NCBI GenBank assembly: GCA_021613535.1
Contig: CP075497.1
Span: 12,400,001-12,464,000, forward strand
DNA: 64,000 nucleotides
Source: Adineta vaga
Lineage: Eukaryota; Rotifera
Direction: 5' to 3'
This document shows, in pieces, positions 11,498 through 22,253 of this stretch (positions are counted from its first letter, which is position 1; the number at the start of each line of letters is the position of its first letter). Both the position numbers and the translations under genes were made by a program. A model generated the notes under the pieces. It searched no databases. It had not been told where the DNA came from and was given only the letters and a program-made list of their open reading frames with translations.

Positions 11498-12590
11498 CTA
11501 TTCTAATTTATCTGCTGTCGTTTCATTTGTCTTTATTTTCCCTAATGTTGGAAGAGAAGCATTATTTTTCTTTTTTGCTCTTTCTAATAAATAATCGAAT
11601 GTCCAATAATGTAAATGAAGTTGAGCAGGAATTGATAGTGCCTGAATTCGTTGCATTGTTTCATTATATGATGGAACATCAATCGAATGAATTGCACTAA
11701 ATTCAAATCTTCCTATTTGTTTTGTTGATGATATTAATGGTCCACGTGTAATATCAACATGACAATCACCCATTCGATAAACAGATAAACGTGGTTGTGT
11801 ATCAGTTGGTGTCAATAAACGAAGCATATGTGGAATTTGTGCAAGTTTAAATCGATCATATGTAAACATTTCTTCAGCAACTGATTGTGTTATATCTAAT
11901 CGTTCAAATCGAAGATCACGATCACGTAATTTGTATGCTTGAATGGATAAACAACGAAGATCATCTCGAGTTGGTTTCCAATCTCCTTTTTGAAATAAAG
12001 AAAGATGATTTTTTTTCAGAATTTTCGTATAAAAATTCATCTCTTCACTTACCAAGGTTGAGTTGAGCATCATAAGCAAATGATCCATTTTGAAATTGTG
12101 GTGGTGGAAATGAACAAAGTTCAACATTGTAATTTGATTTGAATGCTGTTTCAAGAATATAACCAATAATGAATGAACATGTTCTCCAATAAGCACGATT
12201 TTGCTCTTCACAATTTTCTTCCATAAAATGAAGAAATTTCAGTGTACAATCACGTTCTAATGGTCGATTCATATCCCACAGATGTTGGTCATCAATTAAA
12301 GCTAAACAAGATCGATCAACTAAAACATTTGATATATGTTGTGCACAATGATAAGGTGTTGAAAGATTTTTGTTCATTAGAAGTTTCGTAGATTGAATCG
12401 GATCTTGAACATCAATTTCTATTTTTTCGACACGACGAATTCGTTCCATTTGAATTTGTTTTTCATTATTAAATATTCGAAGACGATGTGTACGAATTTC
12501 ATCGTTTGTTAAATGACTTCGAGATAATGCTGCAGTTGATGTCGATTGAAAACGACGGGTTAGATTTAGACAAGATCTAATTTTCATCAT
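11498..12590 (-). CDS. MRPL39: Mitochondrial ribosomal protein L39 (mL39)
   Basis: Two exons on the minus strand: 12590 to about 12051, an intron of ~60 nt (donor CTTG|GTAAGTG, acceptor TTTCAAAAAG|GAG), then down to the stop at 11498. The protein starts with a basic mitochondrial presequence (MMKIRSCLNLTRRFQST). A TGS-like region follows (VLVDRSCLALIDDQHLWDMN, then RPLERDCTLKFLHF) and then a threonyl-tRNA-synthetase-like second additional domain (YWRTCSFIIGYILETAF, SFAYDAQLN, YRMGDCHVDITRGPLI). This TGS plus ThrRS-N2 arrangement without a synthetase core is diagnostic of mL39, a large-subunit mitoribosome protein descended from ThrRS. The TGS 'HxxxH' region and 'GDChvDitrGP' are clearly preserved. 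It is convergent with the cyclin-like gene and appears intact. Confidence 0.9.
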
Positions 12591-14341
12591 TCAGATTGTA
12601 TTGTAACAGACAAGTCAATCAAGTAGATGAAACGAAAGTAAGTATTATTATTTGGATGAAAGAAAAGAATGACTCATACTTTCTGTACGTAGCCACCAAT
12701 CAAACAAAAGACTAGATATAGGGAGCGATAATAATCGTTGCGAAAATTGTATCAACTAAATTGAATCAGTTTTGTAAAAATTTCGAATACTTAAATCGTT
12801 GTATAAAAGTGACTTACTTCGAATACAAGTTATTTGTCACTTAAAATTAATATTATCCGATCTTTCCTATCACCAAATACAACATTTAGAATTGATTATA
12901 ACGACAATAGAAATAAAATAGGTTAATTCTTACATGGAATTAGTGTTAAAATTCTCACAGGAAAACGGATTGCTCAACGATGAGTTCATGAGTATGCAGA
13001 TCCATAACATCGACGGAAATATTTCGTTTCTCAAACATTTCATGTTTACTTTCCTTTATCTATACTTAATATATATGACTTCTTCCTTTTTTTTGGAACA
13101 AAGCTTTATTATGTTAAATATATGAATATGTATCTTATAGCAAAATAACAATGAAAACATAAACAGGTATATTTTCATACAAAAGCTGAAGAAGAAAAAA
13201 GCGTGTGGGTATGGGCATGGATGAATACTCTTTTTCCACATCCACACCCATTTCATCAAAATCAATGAATGTATGTACAACGATAGAAAATTATTAACTA
13301 GACACCTCAATAAACATATATATATTGGATACGGACCATGTATGGCAACTACTCGAATATCTTCTGTAAATGCATATCGACACACGAGTCGACCAGCAGA
13401 ACTGAATTCATTTATTGAGATACGTATTCAATTTCCGTGATCAGGACTAGAAGAGAAAACATTGAAAAGATCAAGAAATGTGAAGTTGATTTCTAGTGTA
13501 GCTAGATCTATGCGATAACCAACTGCAGACCATTGAACTGGAATAAATGCTTGCCGTTCTTTCCACTGAGTAGCAAAGTGACGCCGATGCATAATCTTTT
13601 TTTTCCGTGGTTGCTACTGAACGTAAAGAACGAATCATATTAGTTTTGAAAAGATATTTCGTTACATCTTACTCTTATCATCACCAAGTTTATCTTCATT
13701 AGATTGTTCATCATGTTCTATCCTCTACAGTACAATACTCGAAAGTTGAATTCAATTATTCAGCTATTTTACTTGAATAGTTGAACTTATCAGTTATTCA
13801 AATATTCACCTGTTCAACCTCCTTAGACGGAGCATCACTGTCTGATGATATACTAATGCCCTACCGACACCCTCAAGACGATGATTCCGCACTTCGGAAC
13901 CGAACCATAATTGTTTGCAGGACATCAGAAAAAAGTAATCATCTTTCGATGTGGAATATCATGGAATCGACCGTTTTCCTGCCGAACTCTTCGACATGAT
14001 GACTATTTCTTTTTTTAACATGTCACAGAAAAACGCGATAAAACTAATTTTTAAAAGTGTTTGTAACAGATTGAGACATTGTATAGAGGACTATATAGTG
14101 CTTTCTTCACCGTCCACTTTTCGTTATACTCAACAAGTTTTTGAGTCCAAAGCGCACATTTCACTCTTATTTTTACTTCATTTTGATTTAGTGAAGATAA
14201 AAGAATGTCGAGGGAGAAAATACACCTGAGAACAAAATCATCTGTATTCTTAACCATCTTTAATGATTATATATATTTGTCTTAGAAAATCTATTTCATA
14301 ATAATTTTATTAATATCTTGCTTTTCTTTCAAAACAAATTG
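12591..14341. other. Long spacer; possible coding remnant at 13430-13660 (-)
   Basis: No complete gene is recognised. On the minus strand a 54-codon frame starting near 13592 (MHRRHFATQWKERQ...) ends at TGA near 13437, and a second frame downstream (FSSAGRLVCRYAFTEDIRVVAIHG, about 13335-13405) looks protein-like in another phase; together they could be an eroded gene. Plus-strand frames at 13781-14229 show no motif. The chitinase promoter presumably lies just before 14342. Confidence 0.3.
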
Positions 14342-15196
14342 ATGGCAACTATAAACTGCATGTTTATACATTTATTTATTTTCGTTGTTATTAGTTTCGT
14401 TTCCAGTGAATACGAAGAAACTTTTTCAGTAGAACGACGTGCCGCATGTTCTGATTCAAGTATGTGTTTGTCACAATGGGGTTATTGTGGAACAGGGAAT
14501 GATTATTGTGGTGCTGGTTGTCAAGGAGGACCTTGTACAGGTAGTGGTGGAAGTAGTGGGGGTGATAGTTCCATTATTAATGAACAGAAATTTGCTTGTG
14601 CATTCAATACAATTGATGCTGGAACAAGACTCAATCGATACAATGGATTGAAAAGTTCCGGTTGGAATCCATCGAATAAAGATGAAGCAGCTGTCTTTCT
14701 TGCTCATGTTTTTCATGAAACTGATGGTTTGAAAACAATCAGAGAATACTGTGCTCCAGGTAAGTTTATTTTAATAGGAAAAACTTTACAATAGATTTAT
14801 TATTTAGGTTGTGGTCCACATTATGCTGGATCATGGTGTAGTATTCAAGGTGTAGCAGGTAAATCATATTATGGTCGTGGTTGGTTTCAATTATCTTGGC
14901 CGTGTAACTATCATGCTGCTGGACAAGCGTTAGGTATTGATCTTCTTAATAATCCTGATTTAGTTGAACAACGACAAGATTTAGCAGTTAAAACTGCTGT
15001 TTGGTTTTATAATGCAAATAATATGGCTGCTCCAGCTAAACAAGGTGATTTTGCTGCTACCACACGAATTATTAATGGTGCATTGGAATGTAATGGTGGA
15101 CCAGGAACTAGTAATCAAATGACACGAGTTGCAACATACAGACGTATTCGACATTGTTTTGGTCTTGGAGAACCAACTAGAAATCCAGTATGTTAA
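14342..15196 (+). CDS. GH19 chitinase with hevein-type chitin-binding domain
   Basis: Two exons (14342-14759 and 14808-15196; intron 14760-14807, gtaagt...tttag) give about 268 residues. Order: hydrophobic signal peptide (residues ~5-24), a CBM18/hevein domain with eight-cysteine spacing (ACSDSSMCLSQWGYCG, then GAGCQGGPC), a short Gly/Ser linker, then a GH19 domain. Catalytic features are 'FLAHVFHETDGL' (His-Glu-Thr with the general-acid Glu) and 'SYYGRGWFQLSW', the GH19 substrate-cleft signature; the family's second acid lies in the segment between. Secreted, endo-acting hydrolysis of chitin by the inverting mechanism is expected. Class I plant chitinases share this architecture; GH19 is rare in animals, so acquisition by horizontal transfer is a reasonable inference, with the intron gained afterwards. 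The start was chosen so that the signal peptide immediately follows the ATG. No lesions seen. Confidence 0.9.
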
Positions 15197-15404
15197 TCAG
15201 ACAATGATTTTTCGCAGTAAAATAAAATTCTGTTCATTACAATATGAAGAAACTGACATATTAAAATACAATTTGGATTGTTTTCAATCAGACATTCTTT
15301 TCTTATTGCTTCAACAGCTGGAGTGTATATTTCAAAATGGAGAGGAAAGAGAAAAAATATTCTGTAGACGTATGAATGAAAGGAAATAGAAAGGAAAAAA
15401 ATAG

Positions 15405-15477
15405 CGCCCAACGTGGGGGTCGAACCCACGACATTGAGATTAAGAGTCTCACGCTCTACCGACTGAGCTAGCCGGGC
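15405..15477 (-). tRNA. tRNA-Lys(CTT)
   Basis: 73-nt cloverleaf on the minus strand. The acceptor stem GCCCGGC pairs with GTTGGGC; D arm TAGCTCAGTCGGTAGAGC; anticodon loop in GACTCTTAATC gives anticodon CTT (complement of 15442-15444); T arm GTGGG-TTCGACC-CCCAC; discriminator G. Box A (TAGCTCAGTCGG) and box B (GGTTCGACCCC) internal promoters are intact. No intron. Confidence 0.96.
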
Positions 15478-15850
15478 TTGTATATCTTTTTCACAAATTC
15501 TGATAACATTCATCACATTCCTTTCTTAAAATACAATATATTAAACTTTTAAACGGTTGAGAGATTGAATTATCGATCAATTTATAAATTACACAATAGA
15601 TAAATCGATTTTTGTATGAAATGCTTTGCAAAACATTAAACTATCACTTTGATTATTTCATTTTCTTTTTATTTATGTTAGAAATGTATAAAATCTCTGA
15701 AAAGAAAGCAAATGCTATTGTTTTCGTAAACCTATATGTTCGACCAAATGACATACGTAAGGTAAATTCATTATGAAGTTCTTTTGAAAGTAATTTGATG
15801 AAAACAAGATGGTGCCAATGGTCAATTTTTCACTTAAAATATACAGATAT

Positions 15851-16014
15851 GCCTGGCTAGCTCAATCGGTAGAGTATGAGACTCTTAATCTCAAGGCTGT
15901 GGGTTCGACCATATTCTATTCAAAAACAATACAATTTTCAATCGAATACTTATATCAAATGTTTTTAATATATGTGAAAGATAATAAAAGAACAATTCTA
16001 CCCCACGTTGGGCA
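15851..16014 (+). pseudogene. tRNA-Lys(CTT) copy split in the T arm by a ~90-bp insertion
   Basis: Positions 15851-15910 match the 5' sixty nucleotides of tRNA-Lys: acceptor GCCTGGC, D arm with TAGCTCAATCGG, anticodon loop with CTT, and T-stem/loop GTGGG-TTCGACC. The remaining CCCAC plus acceptor GTTGGGC and discriminator A resume at 16002-16014. The intervening AT-rich 15911-16001 belongs to no tRNA part and sits between the T loop and the 3' T-stem strand. An extra C at the junction leaves the insertion edge ambiguous by a base or two. All stems could still form with wobble pairs if the insert were removed, but box B is cut, and tRNA introns at this position are not known in animals, so it is called a pseudogene. 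It is inverted relative to the intact copy 370 bp away. Confidence 0.85.
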
Positions 16015-16618
16015 TTTCAATCATTTCTTTTTATTTTGTCTATTTGTCAATATTCGATAAAGCTACAGCAGTTTTTATACTAGAGCAACAAAGAAAGATG
16101 AAGCGAAATTTTCGTGGTCACCATTGATATAACACATGATTCTCTTTCTTAACCATAAGTATAGAAAAATATTTTTTGTTTCTCCTTGTTCATCAGCTAA
16201 CTAAAAAGAGTTTGTTTTTTCTTATAAAAGTTCTTTTCAACAACGCTATATTGCCGGAAGAGATTCAATTGCTTCAGCGAAAATTAATTTAAAAGAATAC
16301 GTTTTTGAAAAAGATCATTATCTTGAATGGGTGATATTTCCATCACATTTCAGTCTTTGCTCACGGCAAAAGTTCTTATTATTCTTGAACATCATGTAAG
16401 AGAGTTTTTTTAAAACTATAATCGTCATCCGATTGTTTTGTTTTAGATTGAATCTCACAAAAACTAATATTATGTAGAACGAACGCAATAATTTCAAACC
16501 GATATCTCTATTTCCTCTGAACAATCAATTCAATGAAACATTTTTTTTAATGAACAGTCAAATGTAAAAGAAAAGAAAAGAAAAAGCATACATATAGTAA
16601 ATTATTCATTCGTACGCT

Positions 16619-17689
16619 TTAATCTGTCTTCTTACAAGAATATTTTCGAAAGAGAAGCACGATATAAGCTGTCCATTGTCCACACCATGTGTTCATATAA
16701 AAATCAGTCATATACACTCTTGATGGATACACGAAAAGTAACCATGTAATAGTGAAAGGCAGACCCATAAGTGCCCGTAGTAAAACTTTTATAATATATT
16801 CTGCTAGTGAAATACCACAAAAATAGTAGCCGTTATCAGGGTCGTCGTATTTGGCAACTAGATTGAAAATTCCATAACAGAGAGCATAAACAACAGGTGG
16901 TATAAAAATAAATATATGGCTGTAGAATAATTTTAAAAATGTTCCAATCCAAGAACGCTTCTCCATACCATATGCACGTATTCGACGTACAAAACCAATT
17001 AAAGATAAAACAGTAGCAACAAGATAAATGAGAACAGGTATGCCAATGTGAAATGCCATGAGAAACACACGTAGTGTTTTCAAATGTCGTGTACCATCCC
17101 AGTTACAATTGTATACGACAACTGGTGTCGAACAACCAATAACCATTACAATCAAGACTGTAGAAAGGATAATTGATCGTTGTCGTGTAGAATTCGTCGT
17201 AGCACCAATGAAGAGAAGTAAACCACGTTCAAGTTGAACAGCTGCACTAAACCATATACATAGAAAAGAAGCTGAACTGTAACTTGCTGTACCAACAACG
17301 CAATGAAACCTATCACGTGATTGTGGATCTTCATAAAATATACTTCGATTATAGTCTACTATACCATCAATTACAAGTAAAGTACTGGCTAATAGACATA
17401 GAATTGAATAAATGATTAGATAAACTCCAGTATTCGTTCGGCGTATTGATTTACATTTGATAAATAGTTCAAGACACATACTATTATTCAAAACGGAGAT
17501 AAATAATGCAAATATATATATTATTAAATAAGCATATTTTGTATCATATTCATTTTGTCTATCTAAATCTTCACAAAATTCTCCGTTGTGGCATTGATCA
17601 CACAAGCAATAAGTCCTATTCAATGAATAATCCATTGCACAAGTACCATTATTAAAACATTGTGAAATATTCAAATGACAAAGATCCAT
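16619..17689 (-). CDS. 7TM receptor with extracellular EGF-like domain
   Basis: Single-exon 356-residue protein. Residues ~4-40 form one EGF-like module (CHLNISQCFNNGTC, then YCLCDQCHNGEFC: six cysteines with two N-glycosylation sites). Seven hydrophobic helices follow: ~54-75, 87-108, 130-152, 173-192, 210-235, 250-272 and 290-315. Loop cysteines (FHCVVGTA at the top of TM3 and YNCNWDG in loop 2) could make the usual GPCR disulphide. The TM3 end reads AAVQLERGLLLFIGA, with ER in place of DRY, an atypical rhodopsin-like or orphan class. There is no cleavable signal peptide; as in other GPCRs, TM1 can act as signal anchor. EGF-7TM proteins of this type recur in bdelloids; ligand unknown. The ATG precedes the EGF module directly. 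No lesions. Confidence 0.8.
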   Translation of the reverse strand: MDLCHLNISQCFNNGTCAMDYSLNRTYCLCDQCHNGEFCEDLDRQNEYDTKYAYLIIYIFALFISVLNNSMCLELFIKCKSIRRTNTGVYLIIYSILCLLASTLLVIDGIVDYNRSIFYEDPQSRDRFHCVVGTASYSSASFLCIWFSAAVQLERGLLLFIGATTNSTRQRSIILSTVLIVMVIGCSTPVVVYNCNWDGTRHLKTLRVFLMAFHIGIPVLIYLVATVLSLIGFVRRIRAYGMEKRSWIGTFLKLFYSHIFIFIPPVVYALCYGIFNLVAKYDDPDNGYYFCGISLAEYIIKVLLRALMGLPFTITWLLFVYPSRVYMTDFYMNTWCGQWTAYIVLLFRKYSCKKTD

Positions 17690-18515
17690 TGTACTGTTAT
17701 ATTCTAGAAATAAGCAGAAGTAGTCAAAATGAAATATTTATTATTGTAGATCAATTTACTGCTCCTTTCTTGTTTTATGTTTCACTTATGTATAGTCTAA
17801 CGAAAGTTCGATTTCAACTATTGATTAACAATAAATCAAATACGTTTACCTGAAAATCAATCCAATTATTTTATTGCTACTTTTCTCAATATGAAAAGGA
17901 AAAATATGTATATTAATCGACGTCGGGCAAAGATAAAAGGTCGATGATGAAAAAACATATTTTATCATTGTAAACACACAGAACCAAAAAATGTATTCGT
18001 TATTTTTCGATTATATTCTTCTCTTACCACAAATAATATTCGATTAAGGTCGTCAATAATCACTAGACCGTTTATATATACATATTTCATATCTATCTTA
18101 TTATTATTCAGGTGTAAAAATAAGAATATATTAACGAATAATCTTAGCCGACGCGTATTCATACATTCCATTCGTGTTACTGAATGAAATTGAGTATAAA
18201 ATGTTCTTGATGAGTAAAATATACGTTATAGATTTTTCTTAGTTTTCACAACTAATCACACAAAGAAAGTACGTAGACAAAATGAATTCTATTCTGCTCA
18301 TCATTTCTTGCTCCATAATGGTAATGACCACTGTTATCATCGTTAATTTATGTACAGAGAATTCAAGGAAGATATGAAAAAGTCTGATCTGATATTATTT
18401 TTTCGAGAAAAAAAAACAACTTCTATTTACCACTTTTTATTCTAGAAGTACGATAAATTATCATATTTTTTGTCGATTCGTGTCATCTTCATTAGACAAT
18501 TTTTCAAGAAGTTAA
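17690..18515. other. Divergent intergenic region, no recognised gene
   Basis: Separates the 5' ends of the EGF-7TM gene (-) and the ART gene (+), so it should carry both promoters. A TATA-like 'gtttatatatacat' lies at about 18070-18083, far from either start. Nothing else is recognised. Confidence 0.4.
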
Positions 18516-19577
18516 ATGGCACTATGGGAATACATCTTGTCTTTCTGGAATCAGTTTTCGAACGGTTTGAATGTTCTTCGGAACAGTGCTGCTAATCTAT
18601 CATGTAGATCGTTTGTTTATCCGAAATTGAAAGCATCGGAAAAAACATTCAAAGAAGATTTACGCGATAAAATCTACTGCACAGATAAATGTAATATACA
18701 CGATATTTTGCAAGACGAAAGCAAGATACACTGGCTGAGAAGAGAACTGAAAATTGAAAGTCATAAAGCAATTGATATAACTGAACGATTTCATCAGAAT
18801 TTGAAGAAATTTGAAAAGTCTCTTAGTATAGTCGATCAAATACGAATTATCGACGAAAATTTTTTACAATATTTGCCTGCGAAAGGTATTTGGAACACCG
18901 TACGACAATCATTCGAAGAAGCTCGTCGAAATGACAGCCCAGAATTAGTGATCAAAGCCTATTCTCGGCAACAAGATTTTACCAAATGTCTAAATAATCA
19001 TTTAGCTGCAAACTCATACCATTTTTTAGAGCTATATTGTACAATTCAAAATTGTCCTATTTTGAGCCGAACACAAGAATATACGGAAGCCTTTGCTGGT
19101 ATTTTAACTCATCCAGATTTAGAGAAATATGTTGTTCGAAACATAACCCTCTATCGTGGTGCTGTTCTTCCAGATGAGAATCTTCTAAAAAGTTACGAAG
19201 TTGGAAATACAATATTGACAACAACATTGATCTCCACTAGTACAGATCGATCTGTAAGTCGTATGTATTGTGAAAATGATTCTGATAAGTCTGTATCAGT
19301 ACTCTGGATTTACAATATTAATAGTACACATCGTCGTTCAGCACTTAGAATAGACGCTTTATCTCAGTTTCCCGACGAATTGGAAGTTTTACTCTTACGT
19401 TATATTCCATTTACAATAACATCAACCAAACAAGATGGTTATATAACTGAGATTTACCTCACAGAATGCTCTGAATCAAGTCAATCAACGATGAACACTG
19501 ACATTTGTCTTACATTGGACGAGTTTGTAGGTGAATTTGAGCTGACTGAGTTCGATCATTCTCAACAAAGATTTTGA
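18516..19577 (+). CDS. Mono-ADP-ribosyltransferase (R-S-E class, arginine-type)
   Basis: Single-exon 353-residue protein with a C-terminal ART domain (~residues 150-320). The catalytic triad is intact: Arg214 in 'TLYRGAV', the STS motif at 240-242 in 'TTTLISTSTDRS' and the ExE pair Glu288/Glu290 in 'FPDELEVLLL'. ExE-class enzymes move ADP-ribose from NAD+ to arginine. A helical N-terminal half (~40-145) precedes it. No signal peptide or TM segment is evident, suggesting an intracellular enzyme, although eukaryotic ecto-ARTs also exist. Bdelloids have many ART genes; the partner protein is unknown. The start at MALWEYILSF is the first in-frame ATG after stops. No lesions. Confidence 0.85.
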   Translation: MALWEYILSFWNQFSNGLNVLRNSAANLSCRSFVYPKLKASEKTFKEDLRDKIYCTDKCNIHDILQDESKIHWLRRELKIESHKAIDITERFHQNLKKFEKSLSIVDQIRIIDENFLQYLPAKGIWNTVRQSFEEARRNDSPELVIKAYSRQQDFTKCLNNHLAANSYHFLELYCTIQNCPILSRTQEYTEAFAGILTHPDLEKYVVRNITLYRGAVLPDENLLKSYEVGNTILTTTLISTSTDRSVSRMYCENDSDKSVSVLWIYNINSTHRRSALRIDALSQFPDELEVLLLRYIPFTITSTKQDGYITEIYLTECSESSQSTMNTDICLTLDEFVGEFELTEFDHSQQRF

Positions 19578-19959
19578 TCGCTCAATTTTCTTGTGTAAAA
19601 GTTCGAAGAATAAACGATTGATAATTTGTAAAGAATGAAAAAGATCATCTATAATTGCCTTGTATAAATAAGCGTAACATATTAATCAACATCTGGCACG
19701 ACAATTCTTTCGTCTTGTCTAACCACACGTGATAATCGATAAAGAAATGTCTCATTCATCAACTGTTCTGTTCCTTTTTCTCTTTCGATTGGACATATAA
19801 TAAACTAACATAAGACTGTGAGTATTTATTCTTCTATATTCTTTCTCTCGCAGTATGCAACGAGTCGTTTTGCTTTCTTCTACTTCGTTTGACATTTTGT
19901 ACAAGAAAAGAAGTGAAGAAACTAATTTCGTTTAACGATTGGATTGAATTTATTCATCA

Positions 19960-21325
19960 ATGAATGTTTATCGTTTTATTTGTTATTTATTCTTTCATCG
20001 AAGACGTCGAAAATCTTATTTATTTTTCATTATTTTTATCATATCTTTATATATTTATTATTATTTTCTTGAAAAACATTCGAATTCTAATCATCCAATA
20101 CAAATTCCTGAAGATTTTGATCAAATACAAAATGACTTGCTTGAAAAATCGAATCCAATCTTTTCGAAATATCTTCAAAATCCTTATAAAATAAATCTAT
20201 GGCGAATTATCAATGAATCGAATCGAAAATATGAAAATAATTATTCCAATACAAAATATCTTGTTTATTCATGTCCATTTATGTGTGGAGGTAAGATAAA
20301 GACAAGAAATATTCATAAATTCACCTGTTGATTTAGGTTGGGGTGATCGAACTCGTAAAATTGTTTCAACATTTTTACTTTCTCTCGTATTAAATCGAAC
20401 ATTTATCATCGATATGACTTGGCCATGTTCAATAGAACAATTTTTAACTTCAAATCTGATATCTTGGTCAATTTCATCACATATTCATATACGAAATATA
20501 TCTTCATCGATTAATATAACATCATTAACAGCAAATGATTATCATTTATTAAAATCTTATCATGAACAATATTCTGTTCTTTATATTCAAACAAAAAGCA
20601 TTGCTTATTTTGATTTATTTTCACGATATTCAATTTTTTCTCAACTTCTATTTAATCAATTTCGAATCAAACGTGAACATATTCAAATTATTGTCTTATA
20701 TCCACTTTTTTACGATTTATTGATCAAATTAAAACCACGTTTACAAGAAAGATTCGATCAATTGAATTTAAATTATTCTCCAAAAAGTAAATTATTCATT
20801 GAAAATCTTGTCAAAAGAGATAAATTTTGAATCTATTTAGATGAAAATCAAGATCAAGGTCCATTATTATGTGGTCATATTCGAATTGGTCGTAATCCAT
20901 CAAATCCGAAAGATATTGTATTTCCTCATCGTGAAAAAATGAATATAACAGTTTTGAAATTTCTTCTTGCACGTCCTGGTCGAGTTTTTATTACAACAGA
21001 TTCCAATGAAGTTTTACAATTAGCTCGAAAATTATTTGCAAAAACAATTCTGAAAGAATCATCACGTTTAATTGAAATCAATGGAACAATTGCACATATC
21101 GATCGAGATTGGAATTATTTAGCTTGTGATAGTTTAGAAAAAACAATTCTTGATTTTCATGCATTAAGTCAATGTCATTTAGCTGTTATTTCCAAAAGTT
21201 CATTTGGACATTTAGCAATTCATAGAAGAATTTATCCCTATGAAGAATTATATCTTTATTGTAATGGAATTAAAAGAATTAAAAATCAAAATGATTATAA
21301 TAAGTTTCAATATTCAACTTGTTAA
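19960..21325 (+). CDS. Type II membrane glycosyltransferase, fucosyltransferase-like
   Basis: Three exons: 19960-20290, 20337-20786 and 20841-21325, joined by introns of 46 and 54 nt; the second splice (AAAA|GTAAATT ... TTTAG|ATG) keeps frame from NYSPK into NENQDQ. The protein has a short basic cytosolic tail (HRRRRKSY), one TM helix (~residues 22-37) and a lumenal catalytic region, as in Golgi glycosyltransferases. Motifs are 'GGWGDRTRKIVSTFLLSLVL' followed by 'NRTFIID', matching the GxGDR nucleotide-sugar motif of fucosyltransferase-like enzymes; 'CGHIRIGRNPSNP'; 'RVFITTDSNEV'; and C-terminal 'LAVISKSSFGHLAI', matching the conserved Ser/Phe-Gly motif of the same fold. Probable role: fucose or similar transfer to glycans; donor and acceptor not determinable. 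Both splice sites rely on reading frame only. Start ATG 19960 precedes the tail. Confidence 0.7.
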
Positions 21326-22253
21326 ACTTTTTGTTGCTTTCTTTGTCAGATTAGTTTTCATTTTATTTAACTGATGTCAAGAAAAGTCTTGGGATAAAAT
21401 AGAAAAATTACTCAGTTTTGCTGAGCGACATCTATACTTTACAATGATGATAAATACCATTAAATGAACTTTTGGAAATCAATCTGCGACGTGGAAGAAT
21501 AGAGAATTGAATGCTCTATAAGATATGGTTACCCTGGAGCTTTTTGCAAATCATTCATATGGCTTGTACAAAGATCATCTTGGGTACTTGAGAAAAATGC
21601 TGAAATTCTGATTCTAAAGTATGGTCGAAGAATGGCCAAAACATTGTCTGACATATTTATTGTTATTAGATAGTGCAGTTGATTGATACATAAAGTATTG
21701 TATTGATAAAAGCAATCGTTATCAATATATTTTACATTCTTCGTATTTGTAATAGTTTGAAAAAGTTATAAAAAGATTTGAATGTTCGTTAATTCTAGAA
21801 TCTCAAAAATCGTACGATTACATTGAAATTTAGTGCAATCTATTTGTTCAGATAAAATAGTGCTTCGTCGACATGCAGTTGCATACAAAACTTTCATTTT
21901 ACAAAGTGCTTCAATCAACAGATGACAAAGTTGATAGTGTGTTCGTGAAGTTTTCGAATTAATTGTTTATTAAGATATTATAAAAAGTATGAAGAAATAA
22001 GTCTTCGACGTCTCAAGAAAATTTTCTTAAAAGTTAACAAAAATAGTTTCAACTATAGATGGAAAATAAGAAAACATTTGTCGTTTTCTTAGAAAGAGAG
22101 AAAAGAAGAGAAATTTTAGATTTATTTTTCTTTTCTTTTAACTTCACCTTTAAATCAACAAATTTTATTTCTCGTACAATGTAGTTGTAAAAGAGTATAG
22201 ACTGAAGAATCGGTAGGTTTTTTTTTCCATTTTATTATATTTATCAACGATCG
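21326..22253. other. Intergenic, no recognised gene
   Basis: AT-rich spacer of about 930 bp between two plus-strand genes; only short unconvincing frames are present. Confidence 0.45.

Noticed and set aside
16321-16524. 68-codon minus-strand frame between tRNA and EGF-7TM gene
   Set aside because: No recognisable motif and it lies in the 3' flank of a confident gene.
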